From positions 432,865 through 496,864 of the forward strand of contig NZ_BMQW01000003.1 of the NCBI RefSeq assembly GCF_014648315.1: DNA of 64,000 bases. Direction: 5' to 3'. The translations under genes and the position numbers were made by a program. Below, in pieces: positions 29,989-38,929 of this stretch (positions are counted from its first letter, which is position 1; each line of letters begins with the position of its first letter). A model generated the notes under the pieces. It did not search any database and was not told where the DNA came from. It saw nothing but the letters and a program-made list of their open reading frames with translations. The DNA is from Shewanella ulleungensis (GTDB taxonomy: Bacteria; Pseudomonadota; Gammaproteobacteria; Enterobacterales; Shewanellaceae).

Positions 29989-31959
29989 TTAGTGTTTTTG
30001 AGTTAACTCAAGTACCACTGATTGCAATGGTTGTAATTGCATTTGAACACTGGCGTGGTCATTATTATCCAATATGAGATCGTGCTCATATGGCTGCTGG
30101 GCGAGCAAATCAATCAGCCTTATATTTTCAACGATGTGCCATTGCTCGATGAGTATTTTGGGAAGCATAAGCGTAAATGATTTAGGCTCGATTTGGCTAA
30201 AATTACTGACAATGATCAACTGCTGCTCAGCATTAAAACGGCTAAAGGCAAATACTTCATCATCGTACCCCTGGGTATTAAGTTGGCGCTGTAGCGTGTC
30301 TAATTCGATATATTCGCCCGTTAATGCTGGGGCACTATGACTTAGGGTTAACAAGGTTTGATAATATGCGCGCAATGCCTTTTCATCTTGGGTGGATTGC
30401 CCGCCATCAAACTTGCCGTTGTTCATCCAGCGTTGATGTGCAGGCACGCCAACATAGTCAAAAATACTGGTGCGAGTCGGTTGACCAAATCCAGCCATTT
30501 CAGCGCCTTGCTCGCCCACATCCTGGCCAAAATATAACAGGGTGGGTGAGCGACTTAATGTGGTCGATACCACCATTGCGGGCAGGGCATTAAATGCATT
30601 GCCAGCAAAGTCGGACGTGTTAATACGCTGCTCGTCGTGGTTTTCTAAAAAGTGCAGCATGTGTTGCTCAATGTCGCTAACTTTAGCTTGCACTGTGGCG
30701 ATAACCGCCGTGCTGGCTTTGCCTTGAATAATGGCTTTTAAGCTGTCGTATAAATCTACTTTATCGTACAGGTAATCCATTTTACCTAAATGAATGTAAT
30801 CACGATATAAATCAGGGTTATACACCTCAGCTAATATAAAGGCATTGGGGTTTGTGTGTTTAATATGGCTGTTGAGGTAACTCCAAAATTCTACCGGTAC
30901 CATTTCGGCCATATCATATCTAAATCCATCAACGCCTTTTGCTAACCAATATTGGGCAATACGTTCAAATTTATGCCAAGAGTCAGGAATGTCATCTGCG
31001 GCCTTTGCTTGCCAAAACGCCAGATGTTCTGCGGCCGTTTTGCTTGCATATTCAACTGGCAGTGCCGGGAAGTCGTGGCTGCCGTCTGGCTTTACGCCAT
31101 AATTTATTTTAACGGTTTCATACCAGTCGTTGGCGTCAGGTTTTGCAAGGCGTGAGCCATTACCGGTCCATTTTGCTGGAGATTCAGAAAACTTACCGTC
31201 AATCAGAGGGTGAGTTTCACCGCCTAGCGGGGCGTAGCCATTGGGGGCGTCTGGTACGGTAAATTCTTCACCTATTACATAATAAAAGTTGTTATGTTTG
31301 TTATAAACCTTCGAGGTATCGTCATTGGCACCAAAGTCAGATTCACCTTTTGGAGCTGACATAGAGTGATAGTTTCGGGCGATATGGTTGGGCACTATGT
31401 CGATAATCACTTGCATACCATTGGCGTGGGTGCGCTCAATAAGGGCTTCAAATTCTGCCAAGCGATTAGCCGGATTGGTCGCTAAATCTGGGTTGACGTT
31501 GTAATAATCTTTTACCGCATAAGGTGAACCTGCACGGCCTTTAACCACATCTGGATCGTCATTGTTGATATCAATCTCGGTGTAATCGTTAATGACGGCA
31601 TGATGCGGCACACCGGTATACCAAATGTGAGTAGTGCCTAGTGATTTAATGTCTTGTAAGGCGGTATCGGTAAAGTCGCTAAATTTGCCGACGCCATTGT
31701 CGGCGATAGTGCCCCAGGGTGTATTAGTGGTATTTGTGTTCCCATACAAGCGGGTGAAAACTTGATAGACCACAGGTTTATCGGTTGTCGATATTTGTTT
31801 GGTTTTAGTCATTGACGCTGCCGATTGACTCACATTTTGATTTTTTTGAATATCTGTATGTGTGGGTTGGCATCCGCTGAGGCTTAAGCTTAAGCCTAAT
31901 GCAACTACACAGGTTAGTGGGCTCTTGTTCATTAAATATGGTTTAAAATATAATAACAT
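29989..31959 (-). CDS. GH13 alpha-amylase lipoprotein
   Basis: Endo-acting starch hydrolase predicted to be lipid-anchored. The signal ends in the lipobox LSLSGC. The four GH13 regions are present: DIVPNHIARNY (I), VDGFRYDMAEMVP (II, Asp nucleophile), FILAEVYNP (III, Glu acid/base) and FLENHDEQR (IV), plus a C-terminal beta domain from about residue 560. The 656-aa form starts at ATG 31959, with AAGAG upstream. An inner ATG at 31932 would give a more typical signal length, so the start is uncertain. It lies 123 bp after the neopullulanase-like gene and probably ends that transcript. Confidence 0.9.
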   Translation of the reverse strand: MLLYFKPYLMNKSPLTCVVALGLSLSLSGCQPTHTDIQKNQNVSQSAASMTKTKQISTTDKPVVYQVFTRLYGNTNTTNTPWGTIADNGVGKFSDFTDTALQDIKSLGTTHIWYTGVPHHAVINDYTEIDINNDDPDVVKGRAGSPYAVKDYYNVNPDLATNPANRLAEFEALIERTHANGMQVIIDIVPNHIARNYHSMSAPKGESDFGANDDTSKVYNKHNNFYYVIGEEFTVPDAPNGYAPLGGETHPLIDGKFSESPAKWTGNGSRLAKPDANDWYETVKINYGVKPDGSHDFPALPVEYASKTAAEHLAFWQAKAADDIPDSWHKFERIAQYWLAKGVDGFRYDMAEMVPVEFWSYLNSHIKHTNPNAFILAEVYNPDLYRDYIHLGKMDYLYDKVDLYDSLKAIIQGKASTAVIATVQAKVSDIEQHMLHFLENHDEQRINTSDFAGNAFNALPAMVVSTTLSRSPTLLYFGQDVGEQGAEMAGFGQPTRTSIFDYVGVPAHQRWMNNGKFDGGQSTQDEKALRAYYQTLLTLSHSAPALTGEYIELDTLQRQLNTQGYDDEVFAFSRFNAEQQLIIVSNFSQIEPKSFTLMLPKILIEQWHIVENIRLIDLLAQQPYEHDLILDNNDHASVQMQLQPLQSVVLELTQKH

Positions 31960-32082
31960 AGGGGCTCTTTTTTATTGGAATTGCACTTAGCTTGGCTATC
32001 TAGATTGGGGTTAACCATGATGATTCAATGATGGCGCGGCTCATCTAAAATGTATGAACCTCGCCATGACAAAGCGTAAAAA

Positions 32083-34002
32083 TTACCGACTTAATGACAA
32101 AATAGTCACGCCTTTTTGCTCTAGCTTAAGCGGGGTATCAAATTGATAGGATTGCTTATTGATAATATCAACACCTTGAGTATTACCATTAAATACGCTG
32201 CTAAAGCGTTGTAAGTCGAGCTCAACGCTTTGATCATTTTTATTGTAGATAATCAATAGGGTTTCATTATCAGCATGTCGGCTTTGCACGTAAACGCCAT
32301 CCTTAGGCACAAAATGACGTAAATTACCGTGTTGTATTGCCGCAGAATTTTTACGGTAATTGAGCAAGCTGCGCATAAACGTTTGCGCTTGTTGCTGCTG
32401 TACCGATAATCCTTTTCCTGTTAAGGCATTTACTTTATCTTGCGGCCAACCACCGGGGAAATCACCGCGCACGGCACCATCGTTTCTGCCTTCACTTGGG
32501 CTTTGCATAAGCACTTCGGTGCCGTAGAAAATCTGTGGGATACGGTTGCTGGTGAGTACGTAAGCCATCGCGATATTAAATAAGCCTAAATCATTTTTCA
32601 TTAGGCTGTATAAACGGTTGGTGTCGTGATTGCCTTCAAATAAGACTAAGTCTGTCGGTTTGGCATACACCACATCGTCGGCTAAACGCTGATACAAATT
32701 AATTAAGCCTGTGTCCCAACCTTCTGGCTCGGTTAAGCTGGCAATTAAGGTGTCGTACAGTGGAAAGTCCATCATACTTGGGGTGTATGAGGTGTAACCA
32801 TCGTTATTTTGTTTGCCAGCTTGCCAGTAACTCACGGTAATGGGGTTGCTTGTCCACTCTTCGCCAACAATATTAAAGTTAGGGTATTCGTCCATAATGG
32901 CTTTAGACCAATGAGTTAAAAATGTTTTGTCAGCATAAGAGTAGGTATCTTCGCGAATACCACTTAACCCCGCATATTCAACCCACCAAATGCTGTTTTG
33001 AATTAAGTAAGTCGCCATGTGTGGATCGGTTTGATTTAGGTCTGGCATGGTGTCGGTAAACCAACCTTTATCAAAATCAGCGGTGTCACTGGTTACAGCG
33101 TATGGGTCTTGTATTGTGGTGCGACGATGGCTTGTGTACAAAATATCTTGCGGATTTTGCTGCCAGACTTGTTGGCCGTTAACCCAGGTTTTGCTGGGGA
33201 AATCGGCCATCCATTGATGCCCTGAGCCCATGTGATTAACGATAACATCTTTAATCACCCCAATACCAAAGCTACGCGCTTCTTGCACAAGTGCTTGGTA
33301 CTCTTGGTTGGTACCAAAACGTGGATCAATTTTATAAAAGTCAGTGGTAGAGTAACCGTGATATGAATACTTTTTTTGGTTGTTTTCAAGCAGCGGGTTA
33401 ATCCACAACTGAGTTACACCTAAATCGTGCAAGTAGGGCAGCGCTTTGCGGATCCCCATAATGTCGCCACCATGACGACCACTATCAATGCTGCGATTAG
33501 CTTTTTCTAACATGCTAGGGTGATTATCGTTATCTGGATTACCGTTAACAAAGCGATCTGGGGTGATTAAGTAAATCACGTCTTTATTGCTAAAGCCCTG
33601 ACGTTCACGCGCTCCAGTTTCCCTTGCTTGAATGACATAATCAAATTGTTCAACGAGCTGATCGTTATCATAAAGGCCTATTTTTAGTTGTTGTGCTTCG
33701 GCATCTTGTAAATCTAAATTGATAAATAAATGATTGGGACTCGCGGTTTGCTCTGTGTTTATAAGTTTTACGCCCTGGGCGCTGAGCAGCTTAACCTGAT
33801 GGCCGCTTATGTTGTCGCCAGCTACCAATAACTGCAGGTGCGGATTGTGCATGCCAGCCCACCAAGACAGGGGCTCAACGTTGACCTGTGCATTAGCAGA
33901 CAATGCACAGCAACTCATCGCCAATCCTAAAAAAGTGGATACAGCAAACAAACGATTTTTTACTGGCTTTACTGTGTGTATATGGCGAGTTGATAAAGTC
34001 AT
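32083..34002 (-). CDS. GH13 neopullulanase/cyclomaltodextrinase-like enzyme (SusA-like)
   Basis: Periplasmic hydrolase for branched or cyclic dextrins. The 639-aa product has a signal peptide ending in SANA (about residue 38) and an N-terminal immunoglobulin-like domain (WWAGMHNPHLQLLVAGDNISG) typical of the Cyc-maltodextrinase N domain. In the barrel are DVIVNHMGSGH, LSGIREDTYSYAD (nucleophile Asp), NIVGEEWTSNP (acid/base Glu) and EGNHDTNRLY, and the C domain ends in VTILSLSR. Next to the halogenase gene, 68 bp after its stop, in the TonB-receptor operon. Confidence 0.9.
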   Translation of the reverse strand: MTLSTRHIHTVKPVKNRLFAVSTFLGLAMSCCALSANAQVNVEPLSWWAGMHNPHLQLLVAGDNISGHQVKLLSAQGVKLINTEQTASPNHLFINLDLQDAEAQQLKIGLYDNDQLVEQFDYVIQARETGARERQGFSNKDVIYLITPDRFVNGNPDNDNHPSMLEKANRSIDSGRHGGDIMGIRKALPYLHDLGVTQLWINPLLENNQKKYSYHGYSTTDFYKIDPRFGTNQEYQALVQEARSFGIGVIKDVIVNHMGSGHQWMADFPSKTWVNGQQVWQQNPQDILYTSHRRTTIQDPYAVTSDTADFDKGWFTDTMPDLNQTDPHMATYLIQNSIWWVEYAGLSGIREDTYSYADKTFLTHWSKAIMDEYPNFNIVGEEWTSNPITVSYWQAGKQNNDGYTSYTPSMMDFPLYDTLIASLTEPEGWDTGLINLYQRLADDVVYAKPTDLVLFEGNHDTNRLYSLMKNDLGLFNIAMAYVLTSNRIPQIFYGTEVLMQSPSEGRNDGAVRGDFPGGWPQDKVNALTGKGLSVQQQQAQTFMRSLLNYRKNSAAIQHGNLRHFVPKDGVYVQSRHADNETLLIIYNKNDQSVELDLQRFSSVFNGNTQGVDIINKQSYQFDTPLKLEQKGVTILSLSR

Positions 34003-34070
34003 ATGGTGTCCTATATCGTTTTATTTTTTATTTATGACGTTAATGGATTTGGTTACTTACTATGGGCTCG

Positions 34071-35594
34071 TTACAGTGCCCGAATAAACGCGCTATGTTC
34101 AGGCATATTGGCAACCGTGGTATTTATCACTTTAACTATATTGCCGAAGTAGTCTTGTAATGCAGCCGGCTCAACCGCTGCCGCGAGCGGATGAAAGTCT
34201 GCCGGTTGAATACCTTGGCCGAGCATCACCTGTATCCAAGCGGCTTCGGTAAACAGTTCGTCTTGGTGTCTAAATACGCAGGCTGTTTGTCGAAATAAAT
34301 CGATTTTTTGTCGCAAACTATCTGGAATATTCATGTCACGGCAGTACTGCCACAGCCCTGTATTATCAGGTGCTGTTTGTTTGGTATTGAGGTGGTAATG
34401 CAAAATGATAAAGTCGCGAATTTGTTCAAACTCGGTTTGTGATTGACGGTTAAACTCATCGATTTGCTGAGATTGAATGCCGTGATGTGGGAACAATTTA
34501 GTTAAGCGAATAATCGCCGATTGCACTAAATGTAAACTGGTGGATTCTAGCGGCTCTAAAAATCCGCTCGATAAACCAATCGCAATACAGTTTTTATGCC
34601 ACTGCTTTACTCGTCTACCTGTGGTGAAATTGATTTTTCGCGGTTCAGCTAATGGTTTGCCATCAAGGTTGTTTAGTAACAGCTGTTTTGCTTGTATATC
34701 ACTCATGTATTGGCTGCTATATACAATGCCATTACCGGTGCGATGTTGCAGCGGAATACGCCATTGCCAACCTGCATCATGCGCAGTAGCTTTAGTATAC
34801 GGTAGCATGGGGCTGGTGCTTTCACACGGCACGGCGTAGGCGCTGTCGCAGGGTAACCAGTGCTGCCAGTTTTCATAATCCACACCTAAGGCTTGTTCTA
34901 TTAATAGGGCCGCAAAGCCGGAGCAGTCGATAAATAAATCGCCGACAATGGTTTGGCCGTTTTGTAAGTGAACGCTGGCAATGTTGCCGTTGTTATCGAG
35001 TGCTGTTTTATCTATTTTACCCTCAACGCGGGTAACGCCTCGTTGCGAACAATATTGTTGCAGCATGGAGGCATATAAGCTGGCATCAAAATGGTAGGCA
35101 TGAGTAATGCCCGACATTTGTGCATTGGGGATATTGGCAATAGGTTGAAATTTATTGTGTTTAGCAGCCTGATAATTAATGGAATAACGCCAAAAATCTG
35201 CCGGATTGTATTGCGTGTCTGAGTCAGCGTTATGTGCAGCTTGGGCGCAAAGCCAATAATGATGAAATGAGGTAAAGCCTAGATCTCGGCCAATATTACC
35301 AAAGGCGTGCATGTAGCTGTCGCCTTGCTGATACCAGTGCTCAAATTCGATGCCTAATTTATAAGTCGCTTGGGTCGCGTTAATAAAATCACTTTCTTTA
35401 ATGCCCAGCACGCTATTAAAAATTTGTAGCGGGGGAATAGTGGCTTCTCCAACGCCAATGGTGCCAATGACGTCGGATTCAATCAGGGTGATATCAAGTT
35501 GTTTATTGAAAAGCTTAGCTAACATGGCCGCTGTCATCCAACCCGATGTGCCGCCGCCCACAATGACAATGTTTTTTATTGTAGTTTGATCCAT
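34071..35594 (-). CDS. Flavin-dependent tryptophan-halogenase family protein
   Basis: A 507-aa FAD-dependent enzyme of the tryptophan-halogenase family. It has the dinucleotide motif GGGTSGWMTA, the GVGEATIPPLQIF strand, a Lys in TYKLGIEFEHW at the position of the catalytic lysine and the family motif WQWRIPL (WxWxIP). ATG 35594 is chosen because AAGG is 8 nt upstream. Members of this family are often found beside TonB receptors in Alteromonadales, Caulobacter and Xanthomonads; in those loci the substrate is unknown and halogenation is not proven. No flavin reductase gene is adjacent. It follows the TonB receptor gene across a terminator-like hairpin. Confidence 0.88.
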   Translation of the reverse strand: MDQTTIKNIVIVGGGTSGWMTAAMLAKLFNKQLDITLIESDVIGTIGVGEATIPPLQIFNSVLGIKESDFINATQATYKLGIEFEHWYQQGDSYMHAFGNIGRDLGFTSFHHYWLCAQAAHNADSDTQYNPADFWRYSINYQAAKHNKFQPIANIPNAQMSGITHAYHFDASLYASMLQQYCSQRGVTRVEGKIDKTALDNNGNIASVHLQNGQTIVGDLFIDCSGFAALLIEQALGVDYENWQHWLPCDSAYAVPCESTSPMLPYTKATAHDAGWQWRIPLQHRTGNGIVYSSQYMSDIQAKQLLLNNLDGKPLAEPRKINFTTGRRVKQWHKNCIAIGLSSGFLEPLESTSLHLVQSAIIRLTKLFPHHGIQSQQIDEFNRQSQTEFEQIRDFIILHYHLNTKQTAPDNTGLWQYCRDMNIPDSLRQKIDLFRQTACVFRHQDELFTEAAWIQVMLGQGIQPADFHPLAAAVEPAALQDYFGNIVKVINTTVANMPEHSAFIRAL

Positions 35595-35641
35595 TGTTAT
35601 CGCCTTTTGTTTATAGTGACTTTTTACTATATGCACACAAT

Positions 35642-35675
35642 AAAAAGCCCCTGTAATAGGTTACAGAGGCTTTTT
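35642..35675 (-). terminator. Terminator-like hairpin between TonB receptor and halogenase genes
   Basis: AAAAAGCC(C)CTGTAA pairs with TTACAG(A)GGCTTTTT around a 4-nt loop, with U-tracts both ways. Because the downstream genes have no operator of their own, partial read-through would give more receptor than enzyme. Confidence 0.8.
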
Positions 35676-35703
35676 GTCAGTTTAGTTCAAAATACAAGCC
35701 TAG

Positions 35704-38424
35704 TTAGAACTTGTAGTTTGCACCTAGCATAAAGTTACGACCGTAGTTTTGATAATCACGAACGTGACGAGCATCTTCACCTGTGTAAGATGTAAATGGC
35801 TCGTTAGTTAAGTTGTTGACTTGGAACTGAACTGATAAACCATAAAGAGCATCGATTCCACTTTCAGTAAAGTCATAACCAATTTGCGCATCGACGACGG
35901 TTTCCGCTTTCACGTTGACGTTGACACGCGTTAAGCTGATTGCAGTCACTTCACCTAAGAAGTCACTACGGTAACGTGAACTGATACGCGCTTCAAATCC
36001 TGCGTTTTCGTAGTAAACTGTTGCGTTAAAGGTTTTTTCAGATAGTCCTGGTAATGTTGTCGCTGCGCTATCTGAGGTTTCTTTTACTTCACTGTCGTTA
36101 TACGAACCGCTCAAGATGGTACCAAAACCTTCAAGTTGATCTGCAAACAAGCCAAAATCTAGCGATAAAGATGCTTCGATACCTTGTACATAACCGCCTT
36201 GACCATTTTGCGGTTGAGTCACAAGTCCGATTGGATTGTCGTCAGCGCCTTGAGGTAAAATAGTACTAAAGTCAAAGGCAGATTGTTGATCGTAGACGTA
36301 GTTTTCAAGGTCTTTATAGAAAACGGCTAATGAAAAGTATCCCTGGTCGCTAAAGTAGTTTTCGTAACTAATGTCATATTGACGTGCTAACCATGGGCGT
36401 AACTCAGGATTACCTGCACCACCAGACCAGTTAACCCCGTCATTTGGATTTTCATTATAGCTAAAGTTGACGTTAGCATTCATTTTGTCCATACGAGCAC
36501 GGGTTAGGGTACGGGCAGCTGCAAAGCGAACCATTTGACCATCGGCCACTTCAAAACCTAAGTTTAAGCTTGGCAACCATTCAACGTAAGAGTCACCTGC
36601 GGTGCGTGGCGTTAAAATAACGTTGCCATCTTCGACTGTTGCGACGGTACCGTCTGAACTTTGGTCAGTATGCACGGCTTGTAAACCGACGTTACCCGTT
36701 AATGGAAAACCCATTAACTCAGATTCTAGGTTTGCTTTAACAAACACGGTAGACACTTCTTCAGATATCGCCCATGAGTTCGTTGCGCGAGATAAATCGA
36801 CATCTGCTACGTCTGTTTCGGTGTAACCGCCAGCATTATAAAAGGCTAACGAATCATAACTGAGTACATCGCCCATGCCGAAAAAATCCAGTGAAGTAGG
36901 CGATAACAAGAATTGATCGGGAACAGTTTCTAGGTAGTTATCTGACCCATCGTAACCGGCAAGTGTTAAGTAATAACCTTTATCAAGCTTGCTCTTGTCA
37001 CGATTTGTGCGGTTAACACCAAATTCAACGCTGCGCACAGCGCCTTCATCAAAGATGTATTCTGCACTTAAGCGGAATGAGTTTAGTTCATCCTCAATTT
37101 CTGGTTTATTAATAAAGCCATCTTGCGTGTTAGGCCCTAATGGACTGCCCCAGCCGAGTGGGTCGCCTAATTTAATCACATTTGGATCGGCGTAATCTAA
37201 GTTGTGAGTAAAGTCATAACCGCCATCGCCATTGTAGGCAAAACCTAAGTCATCAACCGCGCCTACACCAGTGCCACGGCCAGTGCCGCTGTAACTTTCC
37301 ATACCAATGTCGGTACGATCGGCTTTTGACATCGCGATGTCAGCTTCAATGCGCCAGTTATCATTGATGGTGTATTTGTTGTTCCATCCAATGGATAAAG
37401 AATCGGCATCACGTTTATTAACATCGTTACGCACAACGACTTCAGCGCCATTAATGGTACCTTGAGTCACCAACCCATTTTCTGTTGTTAAAGCAGAAAC
37501 TCCACCGTTGCTGCCCCATGCTGCAGGGATTTCAATACCGCGTAAACGCTGGTCATCGGTAAATTTAGTGTAATAAATATCAACTACAGAGGTAAATTGT
37601 TCATTAGGTGCATATTCAAACACGGCTAGCACACCGTCACGCTCTAATTCGCTTGAGCGAACAAACGGTTTTGCTCCACCTAACACGCTATCGCCATTAG
37701 CATTTTCAGGGTAACCCCAAGCTTGCCAGCGCTCTTCTTGGTTTGGTGACATCATACGGGCATAACCTAATGCAATACCTATGGTGTCGTCTGCAAATTG
37801 GTCAATGTATGAAATGCTGCCGCGGTATCCCGTGTCTTCTGAACCACTGTTTAATGAACCTAAATCGTTCATTTCGCCACGAAGTGACATCGCAATGGTC
37901 TGTTCGCCATGGGTTAATGGGCTAATAGTTTGCATGTCTACTGTGCCACCAATAGCTTGCGCCATGACAGATGCATCAGGGGTTTTGTAAACCACAACAC
38001 GGTTAAGTAATTCTGAAGGGTATTGGTCAAATTCAACGCCACGATTGTCATTGACTGACGCTTGCTCGCGACCATTTAAGGTAGCGGTAGTGAAGTCTGG
38101 TCCTAAACCACGAATAGAAATAACGTTTGCACGGCCATCAAGTCGCTGTGCGGCAATACCGGGTAAGCGAGCAAGTGATTCTGCGATACTCACATCGGGC
38201 AATTTACCAATGTCTTCTGCAGAAATGGCTTCGACAATTGAAGATGAAGACATTTTTAATGATTGTGATTCTTGTAAACTGCGACGAATACCTGTGACCT
38301 GGATCACTTCAATATTTTCGTCTGCAGTTTCTGTTGTTTTGACATCGTCTGCAGCGTAAGCACTCATGCTTGCGCCAGCGGCAGCTAATGCTAGCGTTAA
38401 TAGACTCGGTTTAAATAGCAACAT
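35704..38424 (-). CDS. TonB-dependent receptor for maltodextrins
   Basis: Outer-membrane beta-barrel for energy-dependent uptake. The 906-aa product has a signal peptide (cut after AYA, about residue 24), a TonB-box-like stretch IEVIQVTGIR and a plug domain with IGKLPDVSIAESLARLPGIAAQR and SIRGLGPDFTTATLNGREQ. A ~700-residue barrel follows, ending in the terminal aromatic NFMLGANYKF. It is the Xanthomonas/Caulobacter type (MalA-like). GGGGAAAG precedes the ATG. As first gene of the block it has an operator-promoter at 38591-38646. The substrate is inferred from the neighbouring amylases. Confidence 0.92.
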   Translation of the reverse strand: MLLFKPSLLTLALAAAGASMSAYAADDVKTTETADENIEVIQVTGIRRSLQESQSLKMSSSSIVEAISAEDIGKLPDVSIAESLARLPGIAAQRLDGRANVISIRGLGPDFTTATLNGREQASVNDNRGVEFDQYPSELLNRVVVYKTPDASVMAQAIGGTVDMQTISPLTHGEQTIAMSLRGEMNDLGSLNSGSEDTGYRGSISYIDQFADDTIGIALGYARMMSPNQEERWQAWGYPENANGDSVLGGAKPFVRSSELERDGVLAVFEYAPNEQFTSVVDIYYTKFTDDQRLRGIEIPAAWGSNGGVSALTTENGLVTQGTINGAEVVVRNDVNKRDADSLSIGWNNKYTINDNWRIEADIAMSKADRTDIGMESYSGTGRGTGVGAVDDLGFAYNGDGGYDFTHNLDYADPNVIKLGDPLGWGSPLGPNTQDGFINKPEIEDELNSFRLSAEYIFDEGAVRSVEFGVNRTNRDKSKLDKGYYLTLAGYDGSDNYLETVPDQFLLSPTSLDFFGMGDVLSYDSLAFYNAGGYTETDVADVDLSRATNSWAISEEVSTVFVKANLESELMGFPLTGNVGLQAVHTDQSSDGTVATVEDGNVILTPRTAGDSYVEWLPSLNLGFEVADGQMVRFAAARTLTRARMDKMNANVNFSYNENPNDGVNWSGGAGNPELRPWLARQYDISYENYFSDQGYFSLAVFYKDLENYVYDQQSAFDFSTILPQGADDNPIGLVTQPQNGQGGYVQGIEASLSLDFGLFADQLEGFGTILSGSYNDSEVKETSDSAATTLPGLSEKTFNATVYYENAGFEARISSRYRSDFLGEVTAISLTRVNVNVKAETVVDAQIGYDFTESGIDALYGLSVQFQVNNLTNEPFTSYTGEDARHVRDYQNYGRNFMLGANYKF

Positions 38425-38590
38425 TCATCTTTCCCCTTTAAGTGAACACTTAACAACTTGATTTAGGTCGAGTGTTAGTGTCCTTTTGAATTTTGGTTAC
38501 AGTCTTTATTGTGTTTATGCTCCAGCATGCTTAATTACTGTTTTAAGTGACTGCATAAGTGCTGAAGTTATGACCAAATTGTTGCACAAC

Positions 38591-38646
38591 AGTGACGATA
38601 CTACTCCCAGTACACTTTTGCCGACAATATTATGCATACGTATTCA
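38591..38646 (-). promoter_or_regulatory. Operator and promoter of the TonB receptor operon
   Basis: On the minus strand: TGAATACGTATGCA (38633-38646), 5 nt, TTGTCG as -35 (38622-38627), 18 nt, TAGTAT as -10 (38598-38603), start near 38591, leaving a ~167-nt 5' UTR. Confidence 0.6.
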
Positions 38647-38781
38647 AAGCATGTTGCAGTGATATAAGGCGCTGGCTGCACATAAAAAAGCCATTGCGCC
38701 GAACATCAAATTTGTCTTTAAGCACTTGTTTATTATTAATTATATTTGTTTGTGGTTGAGGGGTGATGCTATTTATTTCTT

Positions 38782-38838
38782 TGCATACGTATGCAGGTGT
38801 ATTGAACCTCATTTCCTTATTCACGTATCCTCAGGGAT
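38782..38838 (+). promoter_or_regulatory. Operator and promoter of the GH13-MFS genes
   Basis: The perfect palindrome TGCATACGTATGCA (38782-38795), then 6 nt, TTGAAC as -35 (38802-38807), 18 nt and a weaker -10 TATCCT (38826-38831). Geometry is one base longer than at the other three sites. Confidence 0.5.
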
Positions 38839-38929
38839 ATTAATAAAACAACTGCGAAATGTTACTCGTTCGCAACATAAAGTTAACTTTTGGGTCTTGA
38901 AAGGGGTTAGCTTACTTTAAGGGGAAACA

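Larger units (their letters stand above)
38425..38929. other. Divergent control region TonB receptor / GH13
   Basis: A 505-bp region without a gene. It contains one operator-promoter for each direction (38591-38646 minus, 38782-38838 plus). The two palindromes are 149 bp apart centre to centre, about 14 helical turns, which would allow looping between bound proteins. The rest is A/T rich with no further repeat that I could support. Confidence 0.6.
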
